Made by a program: the position numbers and the translations under genes
The notes under the pieces: model-generated
The model's database searches: none
Seen by the model: only the letters and a program-made list of their open reading frames with translations
Told to the model about the DNA's origin: nothing
Origin: Pacificibacter marinus
GTDB taxonomy: Bacteria > Pseudomonadota > Alphaproteobacteria > Rhodobacterales > Rhodobacteraceae
Reading direction: 5' to 3'
NCBI RefSeq assembly: GCF_900109555.1
Contig: NZ_FNZV01000002.1
Coordinates: 248,001-312,000 of the forward strand
DNA: 64,000 nt
Shown: positions 45,981 through 55,149 of the stretch, in pieces
Layout of the letters: the number at the start of each line of letters is the position of its first letter
Position numbering within the stretch: position 1 is the first letter of the stretch

Positions 45981-46415
45981 ATGATAACGGAATTCACCCC
46001 ATGGGCCTCTTTGATCGGCGGTTTGCTGATTGGTGGCTCAGCTGTTTTACTGATGGCCTTGCAAGGGCGCGTTTTTGGCGCGACTGGTATTTTGGCTGGC
46101 TTTTTACAACCAAACGGCGCGAAAGATTGGATGTGGCGTGCCGCCATTTTGGCGGGCATGGTCACAGGCCCGACGCTTTACATGCTCATCACAGGCGTGA
46201 TGCCTGCAGTTGACGTGCCTGTGTCACGTGTGGCGCTTATCATTGGCGGATTCATTGTCGGGATCGGGGTCACTTATGGTTCTGGTTGTACCTCTGGTCA
46301 CGGTGTGTGCGGCATGGCGCGGCTCAGCCCTCGGTCTATTGCCGCGACCATTACGTTTATGATCACCACAGGCATCACGGTGTACATCGTGCGCCACGTT
46401 TTGGGAGGCATCTAA
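45981..46415 (+). CDS. YeeE/YedE sulfur transporter, first half
   Basis: A 144-residue membrane protein with about four helices and the YeeE motif GSGCTSGHGVCGMARLSPRS, whose cysteines carry thiosulfate or sulfane sulfur in TsuA-type transporters. AAGGAAA lies before the ATG. It is followed one base later by a second half-size YeeE gene, and the two probably form one transporter. Confidence 0.88.
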   Translation: MITEFTPWASLIGGLLIGGSAVLLMALQGRVFGATGILAGFLQPNGAKDWMWRAAILAGMVTGPTLYMLITGVMPAVDVPVSRVALIIGGFIVGIGVTYGSGCTSGHGVCGMARLSPRSIAATITFMITTGITVYIVRHVLGGI

Positions 46416-46416
46416 T

Positions 46417-46851
46417 ATGAAACATGTTTTGACATACTTGATCGGCCTGATGTTTGGTCTTGGAATCTCATTTGGCGGCATGGCCAATCCAGCCAAAGTG
46501 GTGAACTTTTTTGACGTTGCTGGCACGTGGGACCCGTCTTTGGCCTTTGTTATGGGCGGCGCTGTGATCACTGCATTTATCGGCTACCGCTTTGTCTTTG
46601 GCCGCTGGGACACGCCTGTGTTCGAACCACGGTTCAATGTGCCGACCAATCGCAAACTTGATGCCCGCCTGCTTGGTGGGGCGGCTGTGTTTGGCATTGG
46701 CTGGGGCATCGCGGGCTTTTGCCCCGGTGGCGCACTGCCAGCCCTTGGGACAGGCAATATAAATGTCTTCATCTTTTTCGCGGCGCTTGTCGTAGGGATT
46801 TTGACGGCAAAACTTTTAATGAAACGGTCCGCGCAGCGTTCAGCGGCCTGA
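46417..46851 (+). CDS. YeeE/YedE sulfur transporter, second half
   Basis: A 144-residue membrane protein (DUF6691 type) with the conserved GWGIAGFCPGGALPALG. It complements the preceding half. Together they match the length of a single-chain YeeE protein, and likely import sulfane-sulfur compounds. Confidence 0.88.
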   Translation: MKHVLTYLIGLMFGLGISFGGMANPAKVVNFFDVAGTWDPSLAFVMGGAVITAFIGYRFVFGRWDTPVFEPRFNVPTNRKLDARLLGGAAVFGIGWGIAGFCPGGALPALGTGNINVFIFFAALVVGILTAKLLMKRSAQRSAA

Positions 46852-46873
46852 TACACACACGAAAGGCGATCCT

Positions 46874-47767
46874 ATGACACACTCATACCCTGTTAACATG
46901 TCTTTGACTCCTGAAGTGAAAGCGTTTTTCGACCCTGCTACTTGGACCATTTCTTATGTGGTCAAAGACCCAGATTCAAAATCTTGCGCCGTCGTGGACA
47001 GTGTCATGGACATTGACTACGCCGCTGGCCACATTTCGTATGAAAGTGCGGATGAAATCATCGCGTATATCAAAGCCCAAGACCTAAAACTTGAATGGCT
47101 TTTGGAAACCCATGTGCACGCAGATCACCTGTCTGGCGCGCCCTATATTCAAAGCAAACTTGGCGGTAAAATCGGCATCGGTGAAAACATCACCATGGTA
47201 CAAGACGTGTTTGGCAAAGTGTTCAATGAGGGCACCGAATTCCAACGCGACGGGTCGCAATTTGATCGGCTGTTCAAGGATGGCGATACATATAAAATTG
47301 GCGGTATGGAATGTTTCACCATGCACACCCCCGGCCACACGCCGGCCTGTATGACGCACACCGTGGGCAACGCGACCTTTACGGGCGACACGTTGTTTAT
47401 GCCTGATGGCGGCTCTGCGCGCGCTGATTTCCCTGGTGGGGACGCCGCGACGCTGTACGACAGCATTCAAAAAGTTCTGGCTTTGCCCGATGATATGCGT
47501 CTGTTCATGTGCCACGATTACGGTCCAAATGGCCGCGATATCGAATGGGAAACCACTGTGGGTGCCGAAAAAGAACACAATATCCATGTGGGTGCAGGCA
47601 AGACCAAAGAGGACTTTGTTAAGTTTCGCGAAGCGCGCGACGCCCAATTAGAGATGCCGCGGCTGATTATTCCCTCTTTGCAGGTGAATATGCGCGGTGG
47701 GGAATTGCCCCCAGCCGATAAGGATGGCAAAACTTTCCTAAAGGTACCTGTGAACGGTCTGAAATAA
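46874..47767 (+). CDS. persulfide dioxygenase-like MBL protein
   Basis: A 297-residue metallo-beta-lactamase-fold protein of the ETHE1/Blh type. The metal motif THVHADHLSG, then HTPGHTPACMTH, GDTLF and CHDYGP are present. Such enzymes oxidise glutathione persulfide to sulfite. The place between the YeeE pair and the DUF442 protein supports a sulfide/persulfide detoxification role. Confidence 0.88.
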   Translation: MTHSYPVNMSLTPEVKAFFDPATWTISYVVKDPDSKSCAVVDSVMDIDYAAGHISYESADEIIAYIKAQDLKLEWLLETHVHADHLSGAPYIQSKLGGKIGIGENITMVQDVFGKVFNEGTEFQRDGSQFDRLFKDGDTYKIGGMECFTMHTPGHTPACMTHTVGNATFTGDTLFMPDGGSARADFPGGDAATLYDSIQKVLALPDDMRLFMCHDYGPNGRDIEWETTVGAEKEHNIHVGAGKTKEDFVKFREARDAQLEMPRLIIPSLQVNMRGGELPPADKDGKTFLKVPVNGLK

Positions 47768-47845
47768 TCCCGATCGTACACACATCCCGCTTTGCCCAAC
47801 AAATTTAGGGCAGGGCGGTTCAACACAGATCAAGGAAAATGCGTC

Positions 47846-48262
47846 ATGGATTTCAATGTCATAAACGACCAACTCACCGTCAGTGGTCAAATTTTACCGC
47901 AAGAGGTTAGTACCTTGGCCGAGCGCGGCTTTAAGACGCTGATTTGCAACCGTCCTGATGAAGAAGTCGAAGAGGCGCTGCAATCTACTGCGCTTGAAGC
48001 GGCTGCAAAAGCTGCGGGCTTGAACTTTCGTTATCTGCCGATTTATCCCGGCCAGTTCACCGAAGAAATGGCTGATGAGATGCGCACAGTTATGACCGAG
48101 CTTGATGGGCCCTTTTATGCCTATTGCCGCTCTGGCACGCGCTCTTGCACGCTTTGGGCTTTGTCTCAGGCAGGTATTTTAGACGCGCAAGATATCATCG
48201 CTCAAGCCGCTGCTGGTGGCTATGATTTAAGCGGCATGGCCGCATATCTCGCAGGACGCTAA
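47846..48262 (+). CDS. DUF442 (TIGR01244) sulfur-cluster protein
   Basis: A 138-residue protein with a phosphatase-like fold and the loop FYAYCRSGTRSCTLWAL. It corresponds to the domain that is fused to the metallohydrolase in Blh/BigR operons; here the two are separate genes. It may act as a sulfurtransferase. ATG 47846 has AAGGA upstream; the longer frame would overlap the spacer. Confidence 0.85.
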   Translation: MDFNVINDQLTVSGQILPQEVSTLAERGFKTLICNRPDEEVEEALQSTALEAAAKAAGLNFRYLPIYPGQFTEEMADEMRTVMTELDGPFYAYCRSGTRSCTLWALSQAGILDAQDIIAQAAAGGYDLSGMAAYLAGR

Positions 48263-48329
48263 GCGCGCACATCTAGCTGCGTGATTGATTGCTCTTGCCA
48301 ATTTTTTAAACTTAAGGATGAGCGCCGAT

Positions 48330-50069
48330 ATGTCTTTTGACCTCAACGCAGTGCGCCGATACTTCCCCATTTTAGAATGGGGATCACGCTACAATCGCGA
48401 CACCTTCACCAATGATGGAGTCGCGGCTTTGATCGTGACAATCATGTTGATCCCGCAGTCTTTGGCGTATGCTTTGCTTGCGGGATTGCCGGCTGAAATG
48501 GGGCTTTATGCGTCTATTTTGCCGCTTGTCGCCTATGCCATTTTTGGCACCTCTCGGGCTTTGGCTGTGGGGCCCGTGGCTGTTGTGTCATTGATGACTG
48601 CCGCCTCTGTCGGCAATATGGCGTTACAAGGCACGGCTGAATACGCGCTGGCGGCCATCACGCTTGCGTTTCTATCTGGTCTGATTTTGCTCGCTATGGG
48701 GCTGTTTCGACTTGGTTTTCTGGCCAATTTTCTCAGCCACCCAGTGATTGCGGGCTTCATCACTGCCTCTGGCATTCTGATCGCGACATCGCAGCTTAAA
48801 CATATTTTGGGTGTCTCTGCGTCGGGGCATACGTTGTTTGAAACGATCCAATCGATCCTTGGCAATTTGGGGCAGCTAAATGTTATCACGTTGATCATTG
48901 GCGTGTCTGCGACCGCATTTTTGTTTTGGGTGCGTAAGGGACTTAAGCCATTTTTGATCGGCATAGGTTTGAAGCCACGCATGGCAGATATCTCAGCAAA
49001 AGCTGGCCCTGTGGTTGCTGTGGTCGTGACGACGCTTGCGTCTTTTGCATTTGGATTGTCCGAACATGGGGTGAAAATCGTTGGCGAAGTGCCACGCGGA
49101 TTGCCCCCTTTAACGTTGCCCGTGTTTTCAGGTGAAATTTGGGCACAGCTTTTTGGCTCAGCGGTCTTGATTTCAATCATTGGGTTCGTTGAATCTGTCT
49201 CTGTTGCTCAAACTCTGGCTGCCAAACGTCGCCAAAGGATCGTTCCAGATCAAGAGCTTATCGGCTTGGGCGCATCAAATATTGCTGCTGCGATTTCTGG
49301 CGGATATCCTGTCACTGGCGGGTTTGCACGTTCTGTTGTGAACTTTGATGCAGGGGCAGAAACACCGGCTGCAGGGGCCTTTACAGCCATAGGCATTGCG
49401 CTTGCGGCGCTGTTTTTGACACCGCTTTTATACTTTTTGCCGATTGCCACTTTGGCGGCGACAATCATTGTCGCGGTGTTGTCTCTGGTTGATTTTTCAA
49501 TCTTGCGCGGGACTTGGGCCTATAGCAAAGCAGATTTTGCGGCTGTTTTGGCTACCATCCTGCTGACGCTTGGGCTTGGCGTGGAAACGGGCGTATCGGC
49601 TGGGGTTATTTTGTCGATTGGTCTGCATCTTTATAAAACATCGCGGCCGCATATTGCCGAAGTGGGACTGGTGCCGGGCACTGAGCATTTTAGAAACATC
49701 AAACGGCACGATGTTCTGACCGCGCCGCATGTGGTGACCATTCGCGTGGATGAAAGCCTATATTTTGCCAATGCACGGTTTTTGGAAGACTACATTTATG
49801 ACCGTGTCGCCGATTGCGATGAGATCAAACATATCATTTTGATGTGCCCTGCTGTGAATGAGATCGATCATTCCGCGTTGGAAAGTCTTGAAGCGATTAA
49901 TCTGCGTCTAAAAGATATGGGCATTTTACTGCATCTGTCTGAGGTCAAAGGGCCCGTGATGGATCGCTTGCAAAAATCGCATTTCTTGCAAGCTTTGACA
50001 GGGCAGGTGTTCTTGTCGCAATTCGCGGCAATCAAAGCACTTGAGCTGCCGGATGTCGCCGTAAGCTAA
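48330..50069 (+). CDS. SulP-family anion transporter
   Basis: A 579-residue transporter with 12-14 membrane segments (VAALIVTIMLIPQSLAYALL at the start), GGYPVTGGFARSVVNF in the core and a C-terminal STAS domain (IKHIILMCPAVNEIDHSALE). SulP proteins move sulfate, sulfite or other anions. In this cluster export of sulfite/sulfate made by the dioxygenase is a reasonable guess. Start 48330 is preferred over 48318 because AAGG touches the latter. Confidence 0.85.
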   Translation: MSFDLNAVRRYFPILEWGSRYNRDTFTNDGVAALIVTIMLIPQSLAYALLAGLPAEMGLYASILPLVAYAIFGTSRALAVGPVAVVSLMTAASVGNMALQGTAEYALAAITLAFLSGLILLAMGLFRLGFLANFLSHPVIAGFITASGILIATSQLKHILGVSASGHTLFETIQSILGNLGQLNVITLIIGVSATAFLFWVRKGLKPFLIGIGLKPRMADISAKAGPVVAVVVTTLASFAFGLSEHGVKIVGEVPRGLPPLTLPVFSGEIWAQLFGSAVLISIIGFVESVSVAQTLAAKRRQRIVPDQELIGLGASNIAAAISGGYPVTGGFARSVVNFDAGAETPAAGAFTAIGIALAALFLTPLLYFLPIATLAATIIVAVLSLVDFSILRGTWAYSKADFAAVLATILLTLGLGVETGVSAGVILSIGLHLYKTSRPHIAEVGLVPGTEHFRNIKRHDVLTAPHVVTIRVDESLYFANARFLEDYIYDRVADCDEIKHIILMCPAVNEIDHSALESLEAINLRLKDMGILLHLSEVKGPVMDRLQKSHFLQALTGQVFLSQFAAIKALELPDVAVS

Positions 50070-50097
50070 CAGGCTTTGAGTGTTTAACGTACAAAAT

Positions 50098-50134
50098 AAA
50101 AGCAGCCCCTCCAATTGGTGGGGCTGCTTTTTTC
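50098..50134. terminator. terminator after the sulP gene
   Basis: AAAAGCAGCCCC pairs with GGGGCTGCTTTT across TCCAATTGGT, followed by TT. With A and T runs on both sides it can serve both convergent genes. Confidence 0.88.
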
Positions 50135-50150
50135 TGTCGTAGGGTGCTTT

Positions 50151-51290
50151 TTACAAACTGACCCAAGCTGTGTCGTTGTTTGAGCTGTCGATACACGCTG
50201 CGATGAATTTCATCCCAAGAATGCCGTCTGAGATATCCGGCGTATGCACGCCATCTGGTACGCCTATGCCATCTTTTTTGACTTGAATGATCTGGGCAGC
50301 TTCCGCGTAAATCGTTGCAAAGGCTTCTAAATACCCCTCAGGGTGGCCCCCTGGTGTGCGCAAGTTGCGCAAGCCTGCACCAGCGGCAGCAGCGCCGCCA
50401 CGGGTGTAGATTTGTTTGGGTTCTCCAAAGCGGGTAAATGTCATTTGATTGGGTGTCTCTTGATCCCATTCAATGCCGCCTTTGGTGCCAAAAACCCGCA
50501 AGCGCAGCGCGTTTTCATTGCCAACCGCAATTTGTGACGCCCAAAGCATGCCTTTGGCCCCGCCTTTAAAGCGCAACATCACCTCAACATTGTCGTCCAC
50601 ACGGCGATCCGGCACAAACGCTGTCAGATCGGCTGCAAGCTTTTGCGTTTCCAAACCAGTGACATAGCTGGCAAGGTTGAACGCGTGGGTGCCAATGTCG
50701 CCAACACAGCCCCCCGCGCCAGACCGCGCTGGGTCCGTGCGCCAATCGGCTTGTTTGTTGTTTGGATCAGCCGCTTCGGTCAGCCAATCTTGCACATATT
50801 CCACATGCACCATGCGCAGATCACCAAGCTCGCCGTTTGCGATCATCTCGCGGGCTTGGCGCATCATGGGGTAACCCGTGTAATTGTGGGTTAAGATGAA
50901 CAACTTGCCAGTACGTTTGACCGCGTCTTCGATTTTAAGCGCATCTTCCATGGTTGCGGACAAAGGTTTATCGCAAATCACGTGAATGCCAGCCTCAAGA
51001 AACGCAATCGCGGGGCCAGCGTGCATGTGATTTGGCGTCACAATCGCAACCGCGTCAATGCCGTCGGCGCGCGCGGCCTCTGATTTGGCCATGTCGGCGT
51101 ATGAGGCATAAGATCGCGTGGCGTCGATCCCTAAATCTGCGGCGGATGCTGCGGCACGGTCTGGGTCGGACGACAGTGCCCCCGCAACCAAATCCCATTC
51201 GTCATCGATGCGTGCGGCAATCCGGTGCACCGCACCAATAAAGGCACCACGTCCGCCGCCAACCATGCCCAATTTGAGTTTTTGTGTCAT
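50151..51290 (-). CDS. Gfo/Idh/MocA-family dehydrogenase
   Basis: A 379-residue NAD(P)-dependent sugar or inositol dehydrogenase with the Rossmann motif LGMVGGGRGAFIG at the start, the EKP-type catalytic segment CDKPLSATMEDALK and GCVGDIGTHAFNLA. ATG 51290 gives a normal N-terminus. It is paired with the TIM-barrel gene 25 bp upstream. The substrate is unknown, but the regulon suggests a glycoside-derived sugar. Confidence 0.88.
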   Translation of the reverse strand: MTQKLKLGMVGGGRGAFIGAVHRIAARIDDEWDLVAGALSSDPDRAAASAADLGIDATRSYASYADMAKSEAARADGIDAVAIVTPNHMHAGPAIAFLEAGIHVICDKPLSATMEDALKIEDAVKRTGKLFILTHNYTGYPMMRQAREMIANGELGDLRMVHVEYVQDWLTEAADPNNKQADWRTDPARSGAGGCVGDIGTHAFNLASYVTGLETQKLAADLTAFVPDRRVDDNVEVMLRFKGGAKGMLWASQIAVGNENALRLRVFGTKGGIEWDQETPNQMTFTRFGEPKQIYTRGGAAAAGAGLRNLRTPGGHPEGYLEAFATIYAEAAQIIQVKKDGIGVPDGVHTPDISDGILGMKFIAACIDSSNNDTAWVSL

Positions 51291-51315
51291 GTTATCAATT
51301 CCTAAAGAGACAGTG

Positions 51316-52371
51316 TTAGAGCCCAAGAATTTTGTTGAGTGTGGCCTTATCGACAGCACCACCTGCAAAATCATCAAAGGCTTTGTCCGTCGTTTCAATG
51401 ATGTGTTGGGCGATAAAAGGCGCGCCTTCTGCCGCACCTTGCTCTGGTGATTTCAAGCAGCATTCCCATTCCAAAACCGCCCAAGAGTCGTAATTATATT
51501 GGGCTAATTTTGAGAAAATAGCTTTGAAATCGACCTGACCATCGCCCAAAGATCGAAACCGTGCGGCGCGGTTGATCCAAGATTGATAGCCTGAGTAAAC
51601 GCCTTGGCGGCCATCTGGATTAAACTCGGCATCTTTCACGTGATAGGCGCAAATGCGGTCGTGGTAGAGGTCAATAAAGGCTAGATAATCCATTTGCTGC
51701 AGCAAGAAATGTGATGGATCATAGTTAATCTGGGCGCGTTCATGCCCGCCAACGGCATCGACAAACATCTCGAATGTGGCACCATCAAACACGTCTTCGC
51801 CAGGGTGGATTTCGTAGCCAATGTTGACCCCTTGGTCTTCGTAGGCATTTAAAATGGGGGTCCAGCGACGGCCCAATTCTGCAAAAGTTTCTTCGATCAA
51901 GCCTTCAGGGCGCTGTGGCCAAGGGTAAAGATATGGAAAGGCCAAAGAGCCTGTAAACGACACGGAATTGTTCAACCCAAATTTGCGCGAGACAACCGCA
52001 GCTTTCATCATTTGATCTACGGCCCACGCTTGGCGGGCTTTTGGATTTCCATGCACATGGGCAGGCGCGAAGGCATCAAAAGATACATCATAGGCGGGAT
52101 TTACGGCCACAAGTTGTCCTTGCAAATGGGTGGACAACTCAGTGATTTGCACGCCTGCATCGGCACAAATCCCTTTGACCTCATCTATATAGGCATCGCT
52201 TTCAAACGCTTTATCGAGATCAAACAAATGGGTCACAAACGTTGGAATTTGCACGCCTTTGTAGCCAAGCCCCGCGGCCCATTTGGTGATGTTTTCCAGT
52301 GTATCAAAGGGCGCATGTGCCCCTGCAAACTGCGCCAGAAAAATCCCCGGACCTTTCAGTGTCGTTGCCAT
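51316..52371 (-). CDS. sugar phosphate isomerase/epimerase (TIM barrel)
   Basis: A 351-residue protein of the AP-endonuclease-2/xylose-isomerase-like TIM-barrel family. It has acidic and histidine metal ligands in YEIHPGEDVFDG, NYDPSHFLLQQMDY and CAYHVKDAEF. It is cotranscribed with the Gfo/Idh gene and divided from the LacI gene upstream by 77 bp. Confidence 0.88.
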   Translation of the reverse strand: MATTLKGPGIFLAQFAGAHAPFDTLENITKWAAGLGYKGVQIPTFVTHLFDLDKAFESDAYIDEVKGICADAGVQITELSTHLQGQLVAVNPAYDVSFDAFAPAHVHGNPKARQAWAVDQMMKAAVVSRKFGLNNSVSFTGSLAFPYLYPWPQRPEGLIEETFAELGRRWTPILNAYEDQGVNIGYEIHPGEDVFDGATFEMFVDAVGGHERAQINYDPSHFLLQQMDYLAFIDLYHDRICAYHVKDAEFNPDGRQGVYSGYQSWINRAARFRSLGDGQVDFKAIFSKLAQYNYDSWAVLEWECCLKSPEQGAAEGAPFIAQHIIETTDKAFDDFAGGAVDKATLNKILGL

Positions 52372-52448
52372 ATGTTGTTTCCTCCCAAAGTGTAATTCGT
52401 GCTTGTGTACTCAAGATAATATATGTGGTTTCAATGTGATATCAGGGT

Positions 52449-53492
52449 TTATGAACCCTGTAGTGGATCATCGAACGTGGGCGTATCGAGCACTTGAAGC
52501 GGCGGAGCATTCGGTGTTTCAATCGCCTGAATCACAGCCTGTGCAAGGCTTGTGCCTGTGTGCCGGACGTCTTCATGCACTGCTAAAATCTCACGCCGAA
52601 AGCGACGTAAAAACGGGATCGCTTCTTTTGAAAACACATCCATCGTGTCGCCAATTTTATGCCCCATCGTTTCAGCTACATCGACCACAACCATGGTCGA
52701 GGTTGTGGACGCACAAAAGAAACCGTCGATTTCAGGGTGTGTGGTCAACACCCCGCGTACGGCTATTTCGATATCTTGCGCAGGGCTATCGGATGCCACG
52801 TCTTGCAGCACGAGACGGCGTATTCCCAACCGTTCTGCGGCTTGTTTGGTGCTGTCCAACACTTCGCGCCCATAGTTTTGATAGGCTGGCGGGGGCAGCA
52901 CCAAAACGCATTTTCGCCCGCGTCGCGCCAGTGCCTCCATCCCGATGGTGCCGAATTTAAAGTTGTTAAAGTCGGCATAGGGGTGGGCAATCGGACTGTT
53001 GGTGCGCCCATGGGTGCTAAAGGGAAATCCACGTTTGATCAGGTATTCAACGCGTGCATCTTTTGGTTCTGTTTGGTTGATGATCAACGCATCGGCAGAT
53101 CTATTTTCGACGATGTACCTGATGGGCCGCATGGGGTCTTCATCGGGATAAAACGGTGTGACGATCAGATGATAGGGGGTTGTGCGCAGTGCGCCCGCGA
53201 CGGATGAAATGAGTTGCGCGGTGTGGTTCATCATGTCGTGTTCGGTCGACAGCACCAGCGAAATCACATTGGTTTTCCCTGTCCGCAGGCGCACCCCAGC
53301 TCTGTTGGGCAGGTATCCGATGGAATCCGCACAGGCTTTGACGCGCTTTTTGGTGTCTTGCGAAATATCATGGGCATCGTTTAACGCACGACTGACCGTC
53401 GCAACGGCAAGCCCCGTGATGCGGGATATGGTTTTCAGTGTCGGACGTTCGCCTGCGCGTAGCCCGATTTTGTCATCTTCTGATGAAGTCAT
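52449..53492 (-). CDS. LacI-family regulator of the glycoside regulon
   Basis: A 347-residue regulator with an N-terminal HTH (TLKTISRITGLAVATVSRAL) and hinge helix, and a periplasmic-binding-protein-like C-terminal sensor domain. It is divergent from the sugar ABC operon and next to palindromic operators at 53757-53789. It probably represses both directions until a sugar is present. Confidence 0.92.
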   Translation of the reverse strand: MTSSEDDKIGLRAGERPTLKTISRITGLAVATVSRALNDAHDISQDTKKRVKACADSIGYLPNRAGVRLRTGKTNVISLVLSTEHDMMNHTAQLISSVAGALRTTPYHLIVTPFYPDEDPMRPIRYIVENRSADALIINQTEPKDARVEYLIKRGFPFSTHGRTNSPIAHPYADFNNFKFGTIGMEALARRGRKCVLVLPPPAYQNYGREVLDSTKQAAERLGIRRLVLQDVASDSPAQDIEIAVRGVLTTHPEIDGFFCASTTSTMVVVDVAETMGHKIGDTMDVFSKEAIPFLRRFRREILAVHEDVRHTGTSLAQAVIQAIETPNAPPLQVLDTPTFDDPLQGS

Positions 53493-53811
53493 ATCCCATC
53501 CTTATTGCCATAGTAGAGGCGTGTTGTCGCAGTCATCCTATTGCGAGTGATTCGCGCCAGCCGTCGCTTGTTTTGTCGTGTCGCAGTTTGTTTTTGCGTA
53601 TTGTTGGTCTGTATTTGATAGCGGTAACATGTCGTGCGTACAGTAAAAAAAGCCAAGAAAACGATTTTGATTTTTTTTCCTTTGTGCCTTTCAAATCTGC
53701 TGACATACTCATGACTGTAGAGATGCTAAGCCCCCGAATCTAGGCTTTTTGCAAATCTATAACGTTATAGGTGATCCTGTAACGTTTTCGAAACAAGGGA
53801 GGACGACCAAC
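53493..53811. other. divergent promoter region of the glycoside regulon
   Basis: A 319-bp region between the LacI gene and the binding-protein gene. It holds two LacI-type operators (listed separately) close to the binding-protein gene, and GGGAGGA as its ribosome-binding site. No gene was seen. Confidence 0.6.
53757..53789 (+). promoter_or_regulatory. tandem LacI-type operators
   Basis: CTATAACGTTATAG (53757-53770) is a perfect 14-bp palindrome. A second, weaker copy TGTAACGTTTTC lies at 53778-53789. The AACGTT centres are exactly 20 bp apart, two helical turns. AACGTT centres are usual for LacI-family operators, and the LacI gene is divergent. Confidence 0.75.
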
Positions 53812-55044
53812 ATGAAACTGACCAAAGCACTTTTGAGCGCAACAGCTCTTTGCGCCGCAGCAACGACTGCGCATGCTGTAGATCTTGAAGTCACACACTG
53901 GTGGACATCTGGCGGTGAAGCCGCTGCTGTGACCCAGTTTGCCAAAGCATTTAACGAGAAAACCGAACACAATTGGGTCGACGGTGCGATTGCCGGCGGC
54001 GGCAGCACGGCGCGTCCCATCATGGTGTCCCGCATTCTGGGTGGCGATCCTATGGGCGCCACACAATTCAACCACGGCCGCCAAGCGCAAGAGCTTGTTG
54101 AGGCCGGCCTTATGCTTGATCTCACCGATGTTGCAGAAGCCGAAGGTTGGAAAGACGTGGTTCACCCGTCATCATTGCTGGACGCCTGTACGCTTGATGG
54201 TCGCATTTACTGTGCGCCTGTGAATATCCATTCTTGGCAGTGGTTGTGGTTGTCCAACTCTGCTTTTGCTGACATCGGCGTAGACGTTCCAGCAAACTGG
54301 GATGAATATGTTGCCGCTATGCCTGCACTTGATGCGGCAGGTATTGTGCCGCTCGCGATGGGTGGACAGGCTTGGCAGTCTTCTGGTGCATTTGGCGTTC
54401 TTGCCATTGCCATCGCAGGTCAAGACGCTTGGAAAGCTGTGAACATTGCAAAAGACGCTGACGTTGCAGGCGGCGAAGCCTATGCAAAAGTGTTTGACGC
54501 GGCTGCTGCTGCCCGCGAATATTCGAAAAAGACCAACGTACAAGATTGGAACCAAGCGACAGCTATGGTGATTGAAGGCAAAGCTGGCGGGCAAATCATG
54601 GGTGACTGGGCGCAAGGCGAATTTGCTGTTGCCGAAAAAGTTGCGGGCACCGATTACACATGTCTTCCAGGCTTGGGTGTAAATGCTGTGATCGACACTG
54701 CGGGCGATGCGTTTTATTTCCCAAAACAAGACGATCCTGAAGTCGAAGCAGCCCAAAAAGAATTGGCAGCTTTGATGTTGTCAAAAGAGGTTCAGGTTGA
54801 ATTCAACTTGAGAAAAGGCTCTTTGCCAGTGCGCGGTGACGTTGATTTGGCTGCCGCCAATGACTGTATGAAAAAAGGTCTCGCGATCTTGGAGTCTGGC
54901 AACATTATGCCATCTGGCGACATGGCGCTTTCCCCTGACACGTCCGGTCAAATCGAAGACCTTATGACTGAGTTCTGGTCCTCCGATATGTCAGCGGCAG
55001 ATGCGCAAGCGGAATACGCTGGCATCATTGCTGACGCTGATTGA
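53812..55044 (+). CDS. ABC sugar-binding protein (GtsA-like)
   Basis: A 410-residue exported binding protein (signal cut after TTAHA) of the carbohydrate family 1. The N-terminus EVTHWWTSGGEAAAVTQFAK resembles the glucose/mannose-binding type. ATG 53812 has a strong GGGAGGA site. It is the first gene of a long plus-strand operon. Confidence 0.9.
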   Translation: MKLTKALLSATALCAAATTAHAVDLEVTHWWTSGGEAAAVTQFAKAFNEKTEHNWVDGAIAGGGSTARPIMVSRILGGDPMGATQFNHGRQAQELVEAGLMLDLTDVAEAEGWKDVVHPSSLLDACTLDGRIYCAPVNIHSWQWLWLSNSAFADIGVDVPANWDEYVAAMPALDAAGIVPLAMGGQAWQSSGAFGVLAIAIAGQDAWKAVNIAKDADVAGGEAYAKVFDAAAAAREYSKKTNVQDWNQATAMVIEGKAGGQIMGDWAQGEFAVAEKVAGTDYTCLPGLGVNAVIDTAGDAFYFPKQDDPEVEAAQKELAALMLSKEVQVEFNLRKGSLPVRGDVDLAAANDCMKKGLAILESGNIMPSGDMALSPDTSGQIEDLMTEFWSSDMSAADAQAEYAGIIADAD

Positions 55045-55149
55045 TCCCGTGCATTCTTGATCTGGCCCGCGTCACGCGCGGCCAGATCTTTCAGTTTTGG
55101 GCTGAACTGGCACAGACCAGTCAGCCCGCAATAGGGGGGTGTTTCTGCC

